From NCBI RefSeq assembly GCF_900100975.1, contig NZ_FNFX01000003.1, positions 310,001-374,000 on the forward strand: a stretch of DNA of 64,000 bases, written 5' to 3'. The DNA comes from Methylophilus rhizosphaerae. Lineage in GTDB: Bacteria > Pseudomonadota > Gammaproteobacteria > Burkholderiales > Methylophilaceae. The notes beneath the pieces are model-generated. The model was not told the origin of the DNA and searched no databases. It saw nothing but the letters and a program-made list of their open reading frames with translations. Made by a program: the position numbers and the translations under genes. Below are positions 24,777 through 32,532 of this stretch, piece after piece (position 1 is the stretch's first letter; every line of letters starts with the position of its first letter).

Positions 24777-25784
24777 TTATTCCAGCATGGCTTTCAGCGC
24801 CGGGGAAAGGTGTTCTTGCGGACCGTTTGCCTGTTGCTCGGTTAGCAGCGTGGCAATATTGTGCCTGCTGGCGTAATCAAGCGCTGCGGATACGCCCATG
24901 ACCGTGAAAGCGGTGGCTAACGCATCTGCCTGCATGCAGGTATCGTGCATCACTGTGACCGAGATCAGTGCGTTGACACTACGGTCTACCGGATAACCAG
25001 TCCTGGGGTCTATGGTATGCGCGTAATGCTGGTTGTCGTGCGTGAAATAGCGCCGGTAATCACCGGAAGTTGCGACGGCCATGCCATGCAATGCCACAAT
25101 GGATTCCGTGGCCTGTGCTATATCAGGCGGTGTTTCCAGGGCCACCCACCATGGCTGGCCATCTGGTTTGAGGCCGGTTCCATACAACTCGCCACCCACT
25201 TCCACCAGGTAATTTTCTATCCCTGCCTGCCGTAGCGCGTTGGCCACCCTGTCCACGCCATAACCTTTAGCGATACCAGAAAAATCCACATAGGCGTTAC
25301 CTGGCTGCCCCAACCGTTTGCCATCACGATCCAGCTGCAGGCGTCGCCAGCCACAGCGGCTTTGTGTTTCGCTGATCTCGCTGGTATCGGGCGGTACGGT
25401 ACGCTGGCCGTGCGGGCCAAAGCCCCACAAATTCACCAGCGGGCCTATGGTCGGGTCAAAGGCACCGTGGGTGTCTGCCGCGATGCGGAGGGCACAATCC
25501 ATGACCGTAAAAAATGCGTCAGGCAGTGTGTGCCAGGTATCGGCAGCGGCGGTGTTAAACAGGCTCAGGTTTGAATCTGCCTGCCAGGTGCTCATCTGGC
25601 TGACCACGAGATCCAGCTCGTTCTGTATCAGTGCGCGCACTGTTTCTGGCGCGTGCGGCGGTGTATGAATGTAACGGACAGTCCAGGTCGTGCCCATGGA
25701 CTGTCCGCTTAAAGTGGCCTGCTCCCCGCTGGGTAGCGCCGGAGGCAGCGTGTGCAGGTGTGGGGGAATCAGGACACGGCGCAT
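24777..25784 (-). CDS. apbE: FAD:protein FMN transferase (ApbE)
   Basis: A 335-aa ApbE-family enzyme that attaches FMN covalently to Thr/Ser of target proteins. Visible family parts are MGTTWTVRY, a GAFDPTIGPLVNLWGF block, DFSGIAKGYGVDRVA (FAD and Mg binding), NYLVEVGGELYGTG, and AHTIDPRTGYPV with the later DTCMQADALATAFTVMG. There is no lipobox or clear signal peptide at the N-terminus (MRRVLIPPHLHTLPP), which is unusual since many ApbE proteins are periplasmic lipoproteins. It sits 3 bases after the DUF4198 gene, in an operon with PepSY and diflavin reductase, so its FMN acceptor may be in this set. Confidence 0.9.
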   Translation of the reverse strand: MRRVLIPPHLHTLPPALPSGEQATLSGQSMGTTWTVRYIHTPPHAPETVRALIQNELDLVVSQMSTWQADSNLSLFNTAAADTWHTLPDAFFTVMDCALRIAADTHGAFDPTIGPLVNLWGFGPHGQRTVPPDTSEISETQSRCGWRRLQLDRDGKRLGQPGNAYVDFSGIAKGYGVDRVANALRQAGIENYLVEVGGELYGTGLKPDGQPWWVALETPPDIAQATESIVALHGMAVATSGDYRRYFTHDNQHYAHTIDPRTGYPVDRSVNALISVTVMHDTCMQADALATAFTVMGVSAALDYASRHNIATLLTEQQANGPQEHLSPALKAMLE

Positions 25785-25787
25785 TGC

Positions 25788-26588
25788 TTATTGCGGCAAG
25801 ACTTCCAGGGTCAGCACATACGACAAGGTACGCTCTTTGGCGATCTTGTTTGATACATGGCCGTCTTTGAAATCGGCATCCAGCCAGTACATGCCGGCCT
25901 GGTCAAAGGTCACTTTGATTTTGCCGTTTTTGTCTGTTTTGTAGCTTTGTTCTTCCGGATTGTTTCTGTAGCGGATTTGGCCGCGCACAATGGCAACCTC
26001 TACGTCTGCCGTGGGTTTGCCGTCCACCAGGAAGGTCAGCTCTACAGGCTCACCGGTCACCAGGTCATTGGGGTGAGTGCTCGCTACCAGTTCTAGCCCT
26101 TTGTTGGATGGCTTGAGAGCTGACGGTTTCCCCAGCGTAATATAGTTTTCCAGGCGGCTTTCGGTTTCAGAAATATTCAGGTCTTTGGCATCGGCAGGGA
26201 CTTCTTTGGCCAGCGCTTCTGCGGTACCCATAAAGCGTTTGGGCTTGTTGTCGCTGTCTTTCCAGCTGGCACGGAACCCGGAGCGTACCAGTTCCACGCG
26301 ATAAGTGCCTTTTTTGTCGAACTTGGCATCAAACACGGTGCGCAATTCGCCTTTCAGCACATTCACCGGCGTCATCTGGCTGCCATCTGGCGCCAGGATG
26401 ACCAGTCCATCAATCGCCAGCGGGCGATGGTCAATCTGGAACGGTTCGGTGGAAGTGGCGGCATCAAATGTCACAAACTGCGTGGCAGACAATACGGTAC
26501 TGGATGGCATAATCCAGAAACCATGCGCCTGTGCACCAGGCGCGGACATGCCCAGCGCCAGCGAAACTAAAGCAAGCATTTTTTTCAT
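25788..26588 (-). CDS. Periplasmic DUF4198-family protein
   Basis: A 266-aa exported protein starting at the ATG at 26588, behind AGGAAT; an ATG five codons upstream lacks a site. The signal peptide is MKKMLALVSLALGMSAPGAQ then AHGFWIMPS. The HGFWI start of the mature protein and the beta-rich body with carboxypeptidase-regulatory-like repeats (ELVASTHPNDLVTGEPVELT, AGMYWLDADFKD) match DUF4198, found in metal- and siderophore-related loci. The exposed N-terminal His could bind metal; that is inference. It is in an operon with DUF2271, PepSY and ApbE proteins. Confidence 0.85.
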   Translation of the reverse strand: MKKMLALVSLALGMSAPGAQAHGFWIMPSSTVLSATQFVTFDAATSTEPFQIDHRPLAIDGLVILAPDGSQMTPVNVLKGELRTVFDAKFDKKGTYRVELVRSGFRASWKDSDNKPKRFMGTAEALAKEVPADAKDLNISETESRLENYITLGKPSALKPSNKGLELVASTHPNDLVTGEPVELTFLVDGKPTADVEVAIVRGQIRYRNNPEEQSYKTDKNGKIKVTFDQAGMYWLDADFKDGHVSNKIAKERTLSYVLTLEVLPQ

Positions 26589-26620
26589 CGGTGTATTCCT
26601 CATGAGTATTTTTTAATCAG

Positions 26621-26680
26621 GGGTTCAGGGCCCAAGGTTTCAAGGCCCTGGGTTTCAAGACTTAGGGTTTCAAGTCAATG
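26621..26680. repeat. Four imperfect 15-bp tandem repeats over the DUF2271 stop codon
   Basis: Units begin at 26621, 26636, 26651 and 26666, each with a GGTTTCAAG-like core. The last unit is the end of the DUF2271 gene; the other three lie past its stop. On the minus strand they read LKP in the same frame after the stop (DLKP, stop, VLKP, RALKP, WALNP). Confidence 0.75.
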
Positions 26681-27192
26681 ATAATGTCGCCCAACTCCTG
26701 CTGGCCAGCCGCTTTGACCTGCTCTGCTTTTTGTACCGGCCAGGTGAATGGCACGCGCACGATCTCGCGGCCACCTTTTTCACGCGCGGCTTCCACCGCA
26801 ATATTGTATTGGCCTGGCGGCAAGGTTCCCAGCGGGGCCTTGCCTTCCGTGAAAGTCAGTGATTGCTCACCAACTGGCCGGGTCGCACCTGATACGCCAT
26901 CAATCGGCAGCGACTGTTCACGGCCACTTTTGCGCCACCACTGGCGTAAATCTTTCAGCCATTTGTTACCTTCGTCACCGTTGGCCGCTTTTTTCTGGCT
27001 GTACCAGGCTGCCAGGTTTTTCTCTACACTTTGATCCGGTTTCTCAATCCAGATTGCCACGTAAGGACGATGGTATTCTGCAGTATTGATTTGCGGAATT
27101 GTCGCCTTGATATTGATTTCACCGGCGTTTGCCTGGTTGTTGAACAAACCGGCCACCAGTGCCGGAATAAGAGCAGGAACCCACTTGCGCAT
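26662..27192 (-). CDS. Periplasmic DUF2271-family protein
   Basis: A 176-aa exported protein. A signal peptide (about residues 1-23, cut after ANA) precedes a beta-sandwich-like domain: EINIKATIPQ, then RPYVAIWIEKPDQS, WLKDLRQWWRKSGR, DGVSGATRPVGEQSL, and PPGQYNIAVEAAREKGGREI. These are hallmarks of DUF2271 (PepSY-linked). The DGVSGATRP segment recalls the SGAT flavinylation motif (S/T-G-A-T/S) recognised by ApbE, which is encoded two genes downstream; this is inference, but it makes DUF2271 a candidate FMN acceptor. It follows the PepSY gene by 20 bases. Confidence 0.85.
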   Translation of the reverse strand: MRKWVPALIPALVAGLFNNQANAGEINIKATIPQINTAEYHRPYVAIWIEKPDQSVEKNLAAWYSQKKAANGDEGNKWLKDLRQWWRKSGREQSLPIDGVSGATRPVGEQSLTFTEGKAPLGTLPPGQYNIAVEAAREKGGREIVRVPFTWPVQKAEQVKAAGQQELGDIIIDLKP

Positions 27193-27212
27193 TGACGAAT
27201 TCTCCTAATAAC

Positions 27213-27845
27213 TTAATGAATAAATAAAATGACCAACACCAGTGGAATCACAACGCCGAGGCCAACCAGCGGCCAAGTCGATGGCCGGTTACTGGCGTGC
27301 ATGCTCAACATGAACAGGCCTGTGATGGAAAACACGAGTGCAGCCGTTGAAAAAATGTCCAGGAACCAGCTCCAGGCGGTGCCGGTATTGCGACCTTTAT
27401 GCAGGTCATTGAAATAGGAAATCCAGCCGCGGTCAGTTAACTCGTAGTTAACTTCGCCGCTATTGCGGTCTACCACCAGCCAGGCATCGCCACCAGGGCG
27501 GGGGAGCGAGACATACACTTCCGCGTCGGACCATTCGCCCGGAACCCCTGCCAGTTCCACCTGCAAGGCATTGCTTATCCAGTCAGCCGTCGCTTTAGGC
27601 AAGGGCGCCTTGTCGTCAGCCGGTTCGGCCTGGATCTGTTTCAGTAACGGAGCAGGTACCGTAGCCGATTTTTTGGAGACGACTGGCGAAGATTCGATAT
27701 GGCCTGCGTTATTCAGGGTGATGCCGGTCAAGGCAAATAACAGCATGCCAACCAGGCAGGCGGCGGAACTGATCCAGTGCCAGCGATATAAATGCTTGAG
27801 CCAGAATGCCCGGTTGGAATTAAATTGTGTTTGCATCTCTGGCAA
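27213..27845 (-). CDS. PepSY-associated transmembrane protein (short type)
   Basis: A 210-aa membrane protein: N-terminal helix (LYRWHWISSAACLVGMLLFA, about residues 19-42), a periplasmic PepSY-like region (VYVSLPRPGGDAWLVVDRNS; GEVNYELTDRGW), then helices at about 161-185 and 190-209. The short form matches the PepSY-like proteins that head DUF2271/DUF4198/ApbE operons. Histidines near the membrane (LYRWHW, DLHKGRN) could bind heme; inferred. The start could also be the ATG at 27836. A Fur-like site and TATAAT lie upstream. Confidence 0.85.
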   Translation of the reverse strand: MPEMQTQFNSNRAFWLKHLYRWHWISSAACLVGMLLFALTGITLNNAGHIESSPVVSKKSATVPAPLLKQIQAEPADDKAPLPKATADWISNALQVELAGVPGEWSDAEVYVSLPRPGGDAWLVVDRNSGEVNYELTDRGWISYFNDLHKGRNTGTAWSWFLDIFSTAALVFSITGLFMLSMHASNRPSTWPLVGLGVVIPLVLVILFIH

Positions 27846-27913
27846 TGTTGAGTGTGAGCCCGGTTAAATGTGATTGCGGATTAACCAGGCAGTCACAAAA
27901 CAGTCTTTGTGTA

Positions 27914-27935
27914 AATGAGAACCAATATCATTATA
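27914..27935 (-). promoter_or_regulatory. Fur-like box and -10 of the PepSY/DUF2271/ApbE operon
   Basis: TGAGAACCAATATCA (27916-27930) matches 11 of 14 arm bases of a Fur 7-1-7 site. On the minus strand a perfect TATAAT (27930-27935) lies at its edge; the -35 is poor. Binding here would block the operon that starts at 27845. The gap from 27846 to 28048 holds nothing else recognisable. Confidence 0.6.
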
Positions 27936-28048
27936 GCAGAATTAAGGGGTACGCTCACCAGTGAAGACCTGGCGGCTGTGTATCTTTTTGTATCTGCCAT
28001 ACGGTTTGCTGAATCCTGTCTTTGCAAAAAAACGTTGCATTTCGCTGA

Positions 28049-29146
28049 TTAGTCTTTGTTTTCTGCCAATACACCGGGATGAATGGTGTCCAGCGTCTGG
28101 CAACCGGTCAGCGCCATGGCAATTTCCAGTTCTTCGCGCAATAAGCGGATTAAATGCGCCACACCCAGTGCTCCGGCAGTTGCCAGGGCATGAATATAAG
28201 GGCGGCCTATCATCACCGCAGTTGCGCCCAGTGCGCGTGCCTTGAGGATATCAGTACCACGACGGATACCGCCATCGACCAGCACAGGCACTGTACCATT
28301 CACGGCAGCCACTACCTCGCCCAATGCGGAGAGTGTGGCTGGTGCAGAATCCAGTACGCGTCCGCCATGATTGGAAACCACCACGCCTGCAGCGCCGCTA
28401 TCCACGGCTTTCACAGCATCATCAGGGTGCATTACGCCTTTGAACAGTAATGGCAACGATGTTTGACGGATGAGCCAGGCAATATCTTCCCATGTAGGGG
28501 CCAGAGTCATCAGGCCGTCGAAAACCGGGCTCATGTGTTCCTGCAACGCTGGCATGGCGATGGGGGCAACATTGCTTTGCGCCACCGCGGCAGGCACGCT
28601 AAACCCGGCGCGCTGCTCACGGTTGCGCGCACCGGATACCGGTGCATCTACGGTCAGTACCAGTGCATGGTAGCCTGCTGCTTCTGCGCGTTTGACCAGC
28701 GCCAGTGTGGCATCGCGATTGCCTTGCCAGTAGAGCTGGAACCATAACGGGCCTTGTGCCTGGCTGGCAATGTCTTCCAGCGGGAGAGAGGCCTGGGTAG
28801 AAACCACCGCCACGCCGCCCATCACGCTGGCTGCCAGCGTGGTCGCCAATTCGCCTTGCTCGTGGAATAAACGCTGGGTGGCCACGGGGGCCAGGAGAAT
28901 CGGGTGGGCCAGCGTATCGCCAAACAGGGTGCAGCGAGTATGCCCGCCACGCACATCGGTCAGCGCACGTGGCCATAGTTTCAACGCTGGCCAGGCTGCC
29001 AGGTTAGCTTGCAGGGTCAGTTCATCGGCTGCGCCGCCCTGAAGATAGGCCCAGGCCTGTTCTGGCAGGTGTTGCCTGGCATAACGCTCATAGTCGGCGG
29101 CACAGACAATATCTGCCGGAATCGCAGTTAAAGGCGCGGCTGCCAT
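28049..29146 (-). CDS. FMN-dependent alpha-hydroxy-acid oxidizing protein
   Basis: A 365-aa TIM-barrel flavoenzyme of the lactate/glycolate/mandelate oxidase family. Start chosen at the ATG at 29146, whose A overlaps the piuC stop (TGATG), with GGAG six bases before. Visible are the FMN site PILLAPVATQRLFHEQGELA, FQLYWQGNRD, VLTVDAPVSGARNRE, the FMN-binding Lys in LLFKGVMH, the catalytic His in VVVSNHGGRVLD, and VPVLVDGGIRRGTDILKARA then LGATAVMIGR. The substrate is unknown. Its place in a Fur-linked receptor-PiuC operon is uncommon to my knowledge. Confidence 0.9.
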   Translation of the reverse strand: MAAAPLTAIPADIVCAADYERYARQHLPEQAWAYLQGGAADELTLQANLAAWPALKLWPRALTDVRGGHTRCTLFGDTLAHPILLAPVATQRLFHEQGELATTLAASVMGGVAVVSTQASLPLEDIASQAQGPLWFQLYWQGNRDATLALVKRAEAAGYHALVLTVDAPVSGARNREQRAGFSVPAAVAQSNVAPIAMPALQEHMSPVFDGLMTLAPTWEDIAWLIRQTSLPLLFKGVMHPDDAVKAVDSGAAGVVVSNHGGRVLDSAPATLSALGEVVAAVNGTVPVLVDGGIRRGTDILKARALGATAVMIGRPYIHALATAGALGVAHLIRLLREELEIAMALTGCQTLDTIHPGVLAENKD

Positions 29147-29823
29147 CAGCGGCTCCATTGCCTTAACAGGTTATGGTAGTGGCCGGTCAAGGCCACGATT
29201 TCTTCCGAATTGCCAAGCTGGTTACGCAATTTGATCAGCGTCATATCCAGGTTGAACAGCATGCTGCGTTGCCAGGCGTCGGGCACCAGGCTTTCCACCC
29301 AGGAAAAAGCCGCGATACGCTCACCCGCAGTGACCGGTTCCACGCGATGCAGGCTGGAAGAAGGGTAAATAATCGCATCTCCTGCCGGCAGTTTCACTTC
29401 ATGACTGCCGTAAGTATCTTCAATAATCAGGTCGCCCCCTTCATAACTGTCGGGGTCAGACAAAAATACCGTGACCGAAATATCCGTGCGTACCCGCTGC
29501 CCGCTATATTTGTTCAACTGGATGGCATTATCAATATGGTCACCATAGGTGCCGCCATCGGTGTAGCGGTTGAACATGAACGGCAGTATCGACTGCGGTA
29601 ACGCGGCAGAGAGAAATAGCGGATGCCGTTCCAGTGCGGTAGCAGCGGCTTGCGCGAGCGATGGGTATTCAGCCGCTTCGGTGGAAAATTGCAGATTGCG
29701 TTTTGCTTCCGCCGCCAGTGGCCCGGCCGTGACAGCCCCGTCCAGCCACGGCCCGGCCTGTAACGTCTGGCGTAGTGTCTGTACTTGTTCTGGTGTGAAT
29801 ACTTCAGGGATATGTAGCAGCAT
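29146..29823 (-). CDS. piuC: PiuC/YbiX-type Fe(II)/2-oxoglutarate hydroxylase
   Basis: A 225-aa PKHD-type hydroxylase, starting at the ATG at 29823 (MLLHIPEVFTPEQ, the usual family start); a TTG six codons upstream is out. The iron triad is His96, Asp98 (YGDHIDNA) and His159 (SSSLHRVEP), and Arg169 is the 2-oxoglutarate contact. PiuC genes travel with Fiu/PiuA catecholate receptors (E. coli fiu-ybiX), matching the order here. A terminator hairpin lies between the receptor and this gene, so its level may be lower. Confidence 0.95.
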   Translation of the reverse strand: MLLHIPEVFTPEQVQTLRQTLQAGPWLDGAVTAGPLAAEAKRNLQFSTEAAEYPSLAQAAATALERHPLFLSAALPQSILPFMFNRYTDGGTYGDHIDNAIQLNKYSGQRVRTDISVTVFLSDPDSYEGGDLIIEDTYGSHEVKLPAGDAIIYPSSSLHRVEPVTAGERIAAFSWVESLVPDAWQRSMLFNLDMTLIKLRNQLGNSEEIVALTGHYHNLLRQWSR

Positions 29824-29848
29824 GGGTGATCTCGCAACCAATAAAAAA

Positions 29849-29872
29849 GCCCGCCAGAATCAACTGGCGGGC
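29849..29872 (-). terminator. Hairpin between receptor and piuC
   Basis: A 9-bp perfect stem GCCCGCCAG / CTGGCGGGC with a 6-base loop. On the minus strand it is followed by a run of six U, so it should act as an intrinsic terminator or attenuator inside the operon. Confidence 0.8.
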
Positions 29873-29888
29873 GTTTAGTTTAATGCAT

Positions 29889-32108
29889 TTAGAACTTAAT
29901 TTCTGCAGTTGCCATCGCAGCACGTGGCAGGCCCATTTGTACACGGGCACCGCTGTTGTTCATTGTATTGATATATTCTTTATTGAAGATATTGTATACA
30001 TTGAGGCGCAGGTTCACGCTCTTGTTCACGGCATAGGCCAGCATGGCGTCGAATACAGTGTAAGACTGGATTTCCGGCATATTGTTGATAGACGGGTCAA
30101 CCGTGGTCACCAGGCGTTTCTGCTCACCCATATAACGTGCGCCACCACCAATGGTGAAGTTGTTATACGAATATTGTGTCCACAGGGTTGCACTGTATTC
30201 AGGAATCCAGCGTACACCTGTTGAAGTTGATACTACACCTGCATTGTTTTGACTGTTCTGGTCAAGCGCTTTCGCATTCATTTTGGTCAACCCAGCAGAC
30301 ACTTGCCAATACTCGGTCAGGTTACCCACTGCCATCAACTCATAACCGGTGACGCGGGTTTTACCCATTTGCGTGGCTTGGGCGGTCACAGGGTCAAATG
30401 AAGTCTGTTTATCGTTTTCAGTCCTGAATAATGCTGCAGTGACATTCAGCTGGTCGTTCAACAGGTTCCACTTGGTGCCAAGTTCCACATTATCCGTTTT
30501 TTGTGGATCCAGTGCGCCACTGTTCTGGTTATCCGGATCAGCAGATAAAGCAAAGTTTGCACTGGCTGGCGGGGTATATGAACTGCCATAGGCCAGATAC
30601 ACACTGCCGTTAGTCGCTGGCTTATACAATATGCCAGCTTTGTAGCTGCTCAGGTTGTCTGAATCACTGAGGGAAGTTCTGACACCGGTGGCTGCCAATG
30701 CATTCGCTCTTGTATCATAACGCTCAAAGCGCACACCACCATTCACTTGCCATTTATCGGTTAAATCTATTGTATCAAATGCATATGCTGCTATCGTTGC
30801 AGTACGGCCATCGGTTTTAGCCCCTGTTGCCGTAGGTTTGGGCAGGTAATCATTGTCATCAGGATTGTACAAATTAGCTGCTGTGATAGGCGTTGCGGCC
30901 GCAAATGTTCTGTTCTTTTGTTCTTCGTGGATCAGCTCAATACCGCCTGTAAATGAGTTCTTAAAACCACCAATATCAAAAATACTATTCAGGCTGGTCT
31001 GGTTAATCAGAATCTGGTCATCACGGTCAATGCGCTGGCGAGTTCTTGCCACAGTCCATGTACTTGGGTCTGTAGCAACCGCGCCTGACCCTGCCGGATT
31101 GAGCCCATTGATCCCTGTTAAAACCCGGTCAATGGAGGAGCGGCCATAGCGCGTAATATTGCGAACAGTGGTTTTGTCAGACAAGTCATATTCCAGTTTG
31201 GCAGTAAACATATCCGCATCGACGCGCTCGTAGTCATTTTTGCTACCGTAAAAGTTACTGCGGTCTACTTTGCGGCCTGCATTCAAGTTCGCGTTGGAGT
31301 TATAAAAGCCACTCATGCCAATCGAAGGAATACCGCCATCCGGTGTATTGTCCTGACGGATATGCTGACTGTAGAAATAACCACGTGCGTCAGTACCCAA
31401 ACCAAAGGCAATCGAAGGTGCAATCGAGAAGTTCTGGTTATCCACGTTATCGCGTTTCTGGACGTCGCTTTCGGTGATTAAACCGTTCAAGCGCACGGCG
31501 ATAGTATCGCTGAGTGCCTGGTTCATATCAAGGGTGGCACGTTTCTTGTTGCCTGTACCATAACCGGCAGTCGCATAGTTGCTGTTGGTCAAGGTTGGTA
31601 ATTTGGTAATCAGGTTGATATAACCGGACGCTGCACCACGACCGATGTCGCTACCGGCAGGGCCCTTGACCACTTCTACCTGTTCAGTGTTAAACACGTC
31701 TCTTGTCACGGCGCCGAGATCGCGAATACCATCCACGAACAACTGGTTGGAGGCATTGAAACCACGCATGGAGAAAGTGTCGCCGGCGGAGGTGTTGCCG
31801 TTTTCACCCAACTGCATGGTAATACCGGGTGTGTTGCGCAAGGCATCGGTCAGTGTAAATACGCCTTGATCGCGCAGCAGTTCTTTTTTAATCACTTGTA
31901 CGGTTTGCGTGGTATCCAGCAACGGTTTGGTGAATTTGGTGTTGGCAGATTCGTCCGTTTTGAAGCTTTCAACTTCTTTTTTGGATTTGACGGCAACTTC
32001 AGGAAGCTGGGATACCTCATCGGCGGCCATGGCTGTCATGGAAAAAGTGGCAGCTACCAGGGCTGCAATGCGCACGGGGTTGTGCTTGCGACTGCGAATA
32101 TAACTCAC
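29889..32108 (-). CDS. fiu: TonB-dependent siderophore receptor, Fiu-like (catecholate type)
   Basis: A 739-aa outer-membrane receptor. The signal peptide ends near TAMA-ADE. A plug domain follows (about residues 55-170) with QTVQVIKKELLRDQGVFTLT, SMRGFNASNQLFVDGIRDLG and EVVKGPAGSDIGRGAASGYI. The barrel ends in ATAEIKF with terminal Phe. The plug sequence and the downstream piuC match Fiu/PiuA receptors, which take up monocatechol-type ferric complexes; the symbol is by similarity. It is the first gene after a Fur-box promoter on the minus strand. Confidence 0.93.
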   Translation of the reverse strand: MSYIRSRKHNPVRIAALVAATFSMTAMAADEVSQLPEVAVKSKKEVESFKTDESANTKFTKPLLDTTQTVQVIKKELLRDQGVFTLTDALRNTPGITMQLGENGNTSAGDTFSMRGFNASNQLFVDGIRDLGAVTRDVFNTEQVEVVKGPAGSDIGRGAASGYINLITKLPTLTNSNYATAGYGTGNKKRATLDMNQALSDTIAVRLNGLITESDVQKRDNVDNQNFSIAPSIAFGLGTDARGYFYSQHIRQDNTPDGGIPSIGMSGFYNSNANLNAGRKVDRSNFYGSKNDYERVDADMFTAKLEYDLSDKTTVRNITRYGRSSIDRVLTGINGLNPAGSGAVATDPSTWTVARTRQRIDRDDQILINQTSLNSIFDIGGFKNSFTGGIELIHEEQKNRTFAAATPITAANLYNPDDNDYLPKPTATGAKTDGRTATIAAYAFDTIDLTDKWQVNGGVRFERYDTRANALAATGVRTSLSDSDNLSSYKAGILYKPATNGSVYLAYGSSYTPPASANFALSADPDNQNSGALDPQKTDNVELGTKWNLLNDQLNVTAALFRTENDKQTSFDPVTAQATQMGKTRVTGYELMAVGNLTEYWQVSAGLTKMNAKALDQNSQNNAGVVSTSTGVRWIPEYSATLWTQYSYNNFTIGGGARYMGEQKRLVTTVDPSINNMPEIQSYTVFDAMLAYAVNKSVNLRLNVYNIFNKEYINTMNNSGARVQMGLPRAAMATAEIKF

Positions 32109-32412
32109 GGTTCTTTCCTCTATTAAAGTGATATCTCGCTGGCTACAAGGAGTGTCCGTTGGCTTGCTTGATGGATTGTTAATAATGTTTAGATGAATAT
32201 TTATATATTTATCGTGTTGCCTGGTGCATCATTCCGCGTGGGAGGCTGCATCAGCCCCTATTGCTTGCAAATTGTTAATTGGTTTGACTGCTTTCAGCCT
32301 TTTCGGGGGCTGTGATTAATTTGCTACGGTTTGTTTTGTTAGCTAGCACATTGCGGGAAAGTGCAGTTTTTCAAAACGTATCGAAATGTATAAATATGTA
32401 TCAAGGCATGCG

Positions 32413-32442
32413 AATGATAACAGTTCTCATTTATAATTACAA
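32413..32442 (-). promoter_or_regulatory. Fur-box promoter of the Fiu-like receptor operon
   Basis: AATGATAACAGTTCTCATT (32413-32431) has 11 of 14 core Fur arm bases. On the minus strand TTGTAA (32437-32442), a 17-bp spacer and TATCAT (32414-32419) form a promoter, again with the -10 inside the box. It lies in the 424-base gap before the tolC-like gene, where I see nothing else but the next site. Confidence 0.75.
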
Positions 32443-32452
32443 GCCTTCGGTA

Positions 32453-32467
32453 TGATAATTAGTATGA
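32453..32467 (+). promoter_or_regulatory. Second, weaker Fur-like site toward the exporter genes
   Basis: TGATAATTAGTATGA matches 7 of 7 bases in the left Fur arm and 5 of 7 in the right. It lies 66 bases before the tolC-like start, so iron could also govern the exporter operon. Weak on its own. Confidence 0.4.
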
Positions 32468-32532
32468 TATGAATTTGCAGCTGGCGTGATTGCGCTGGCT
32501 GTTTTAGCGTTTAACAGGGTGAATAAGTTTAA

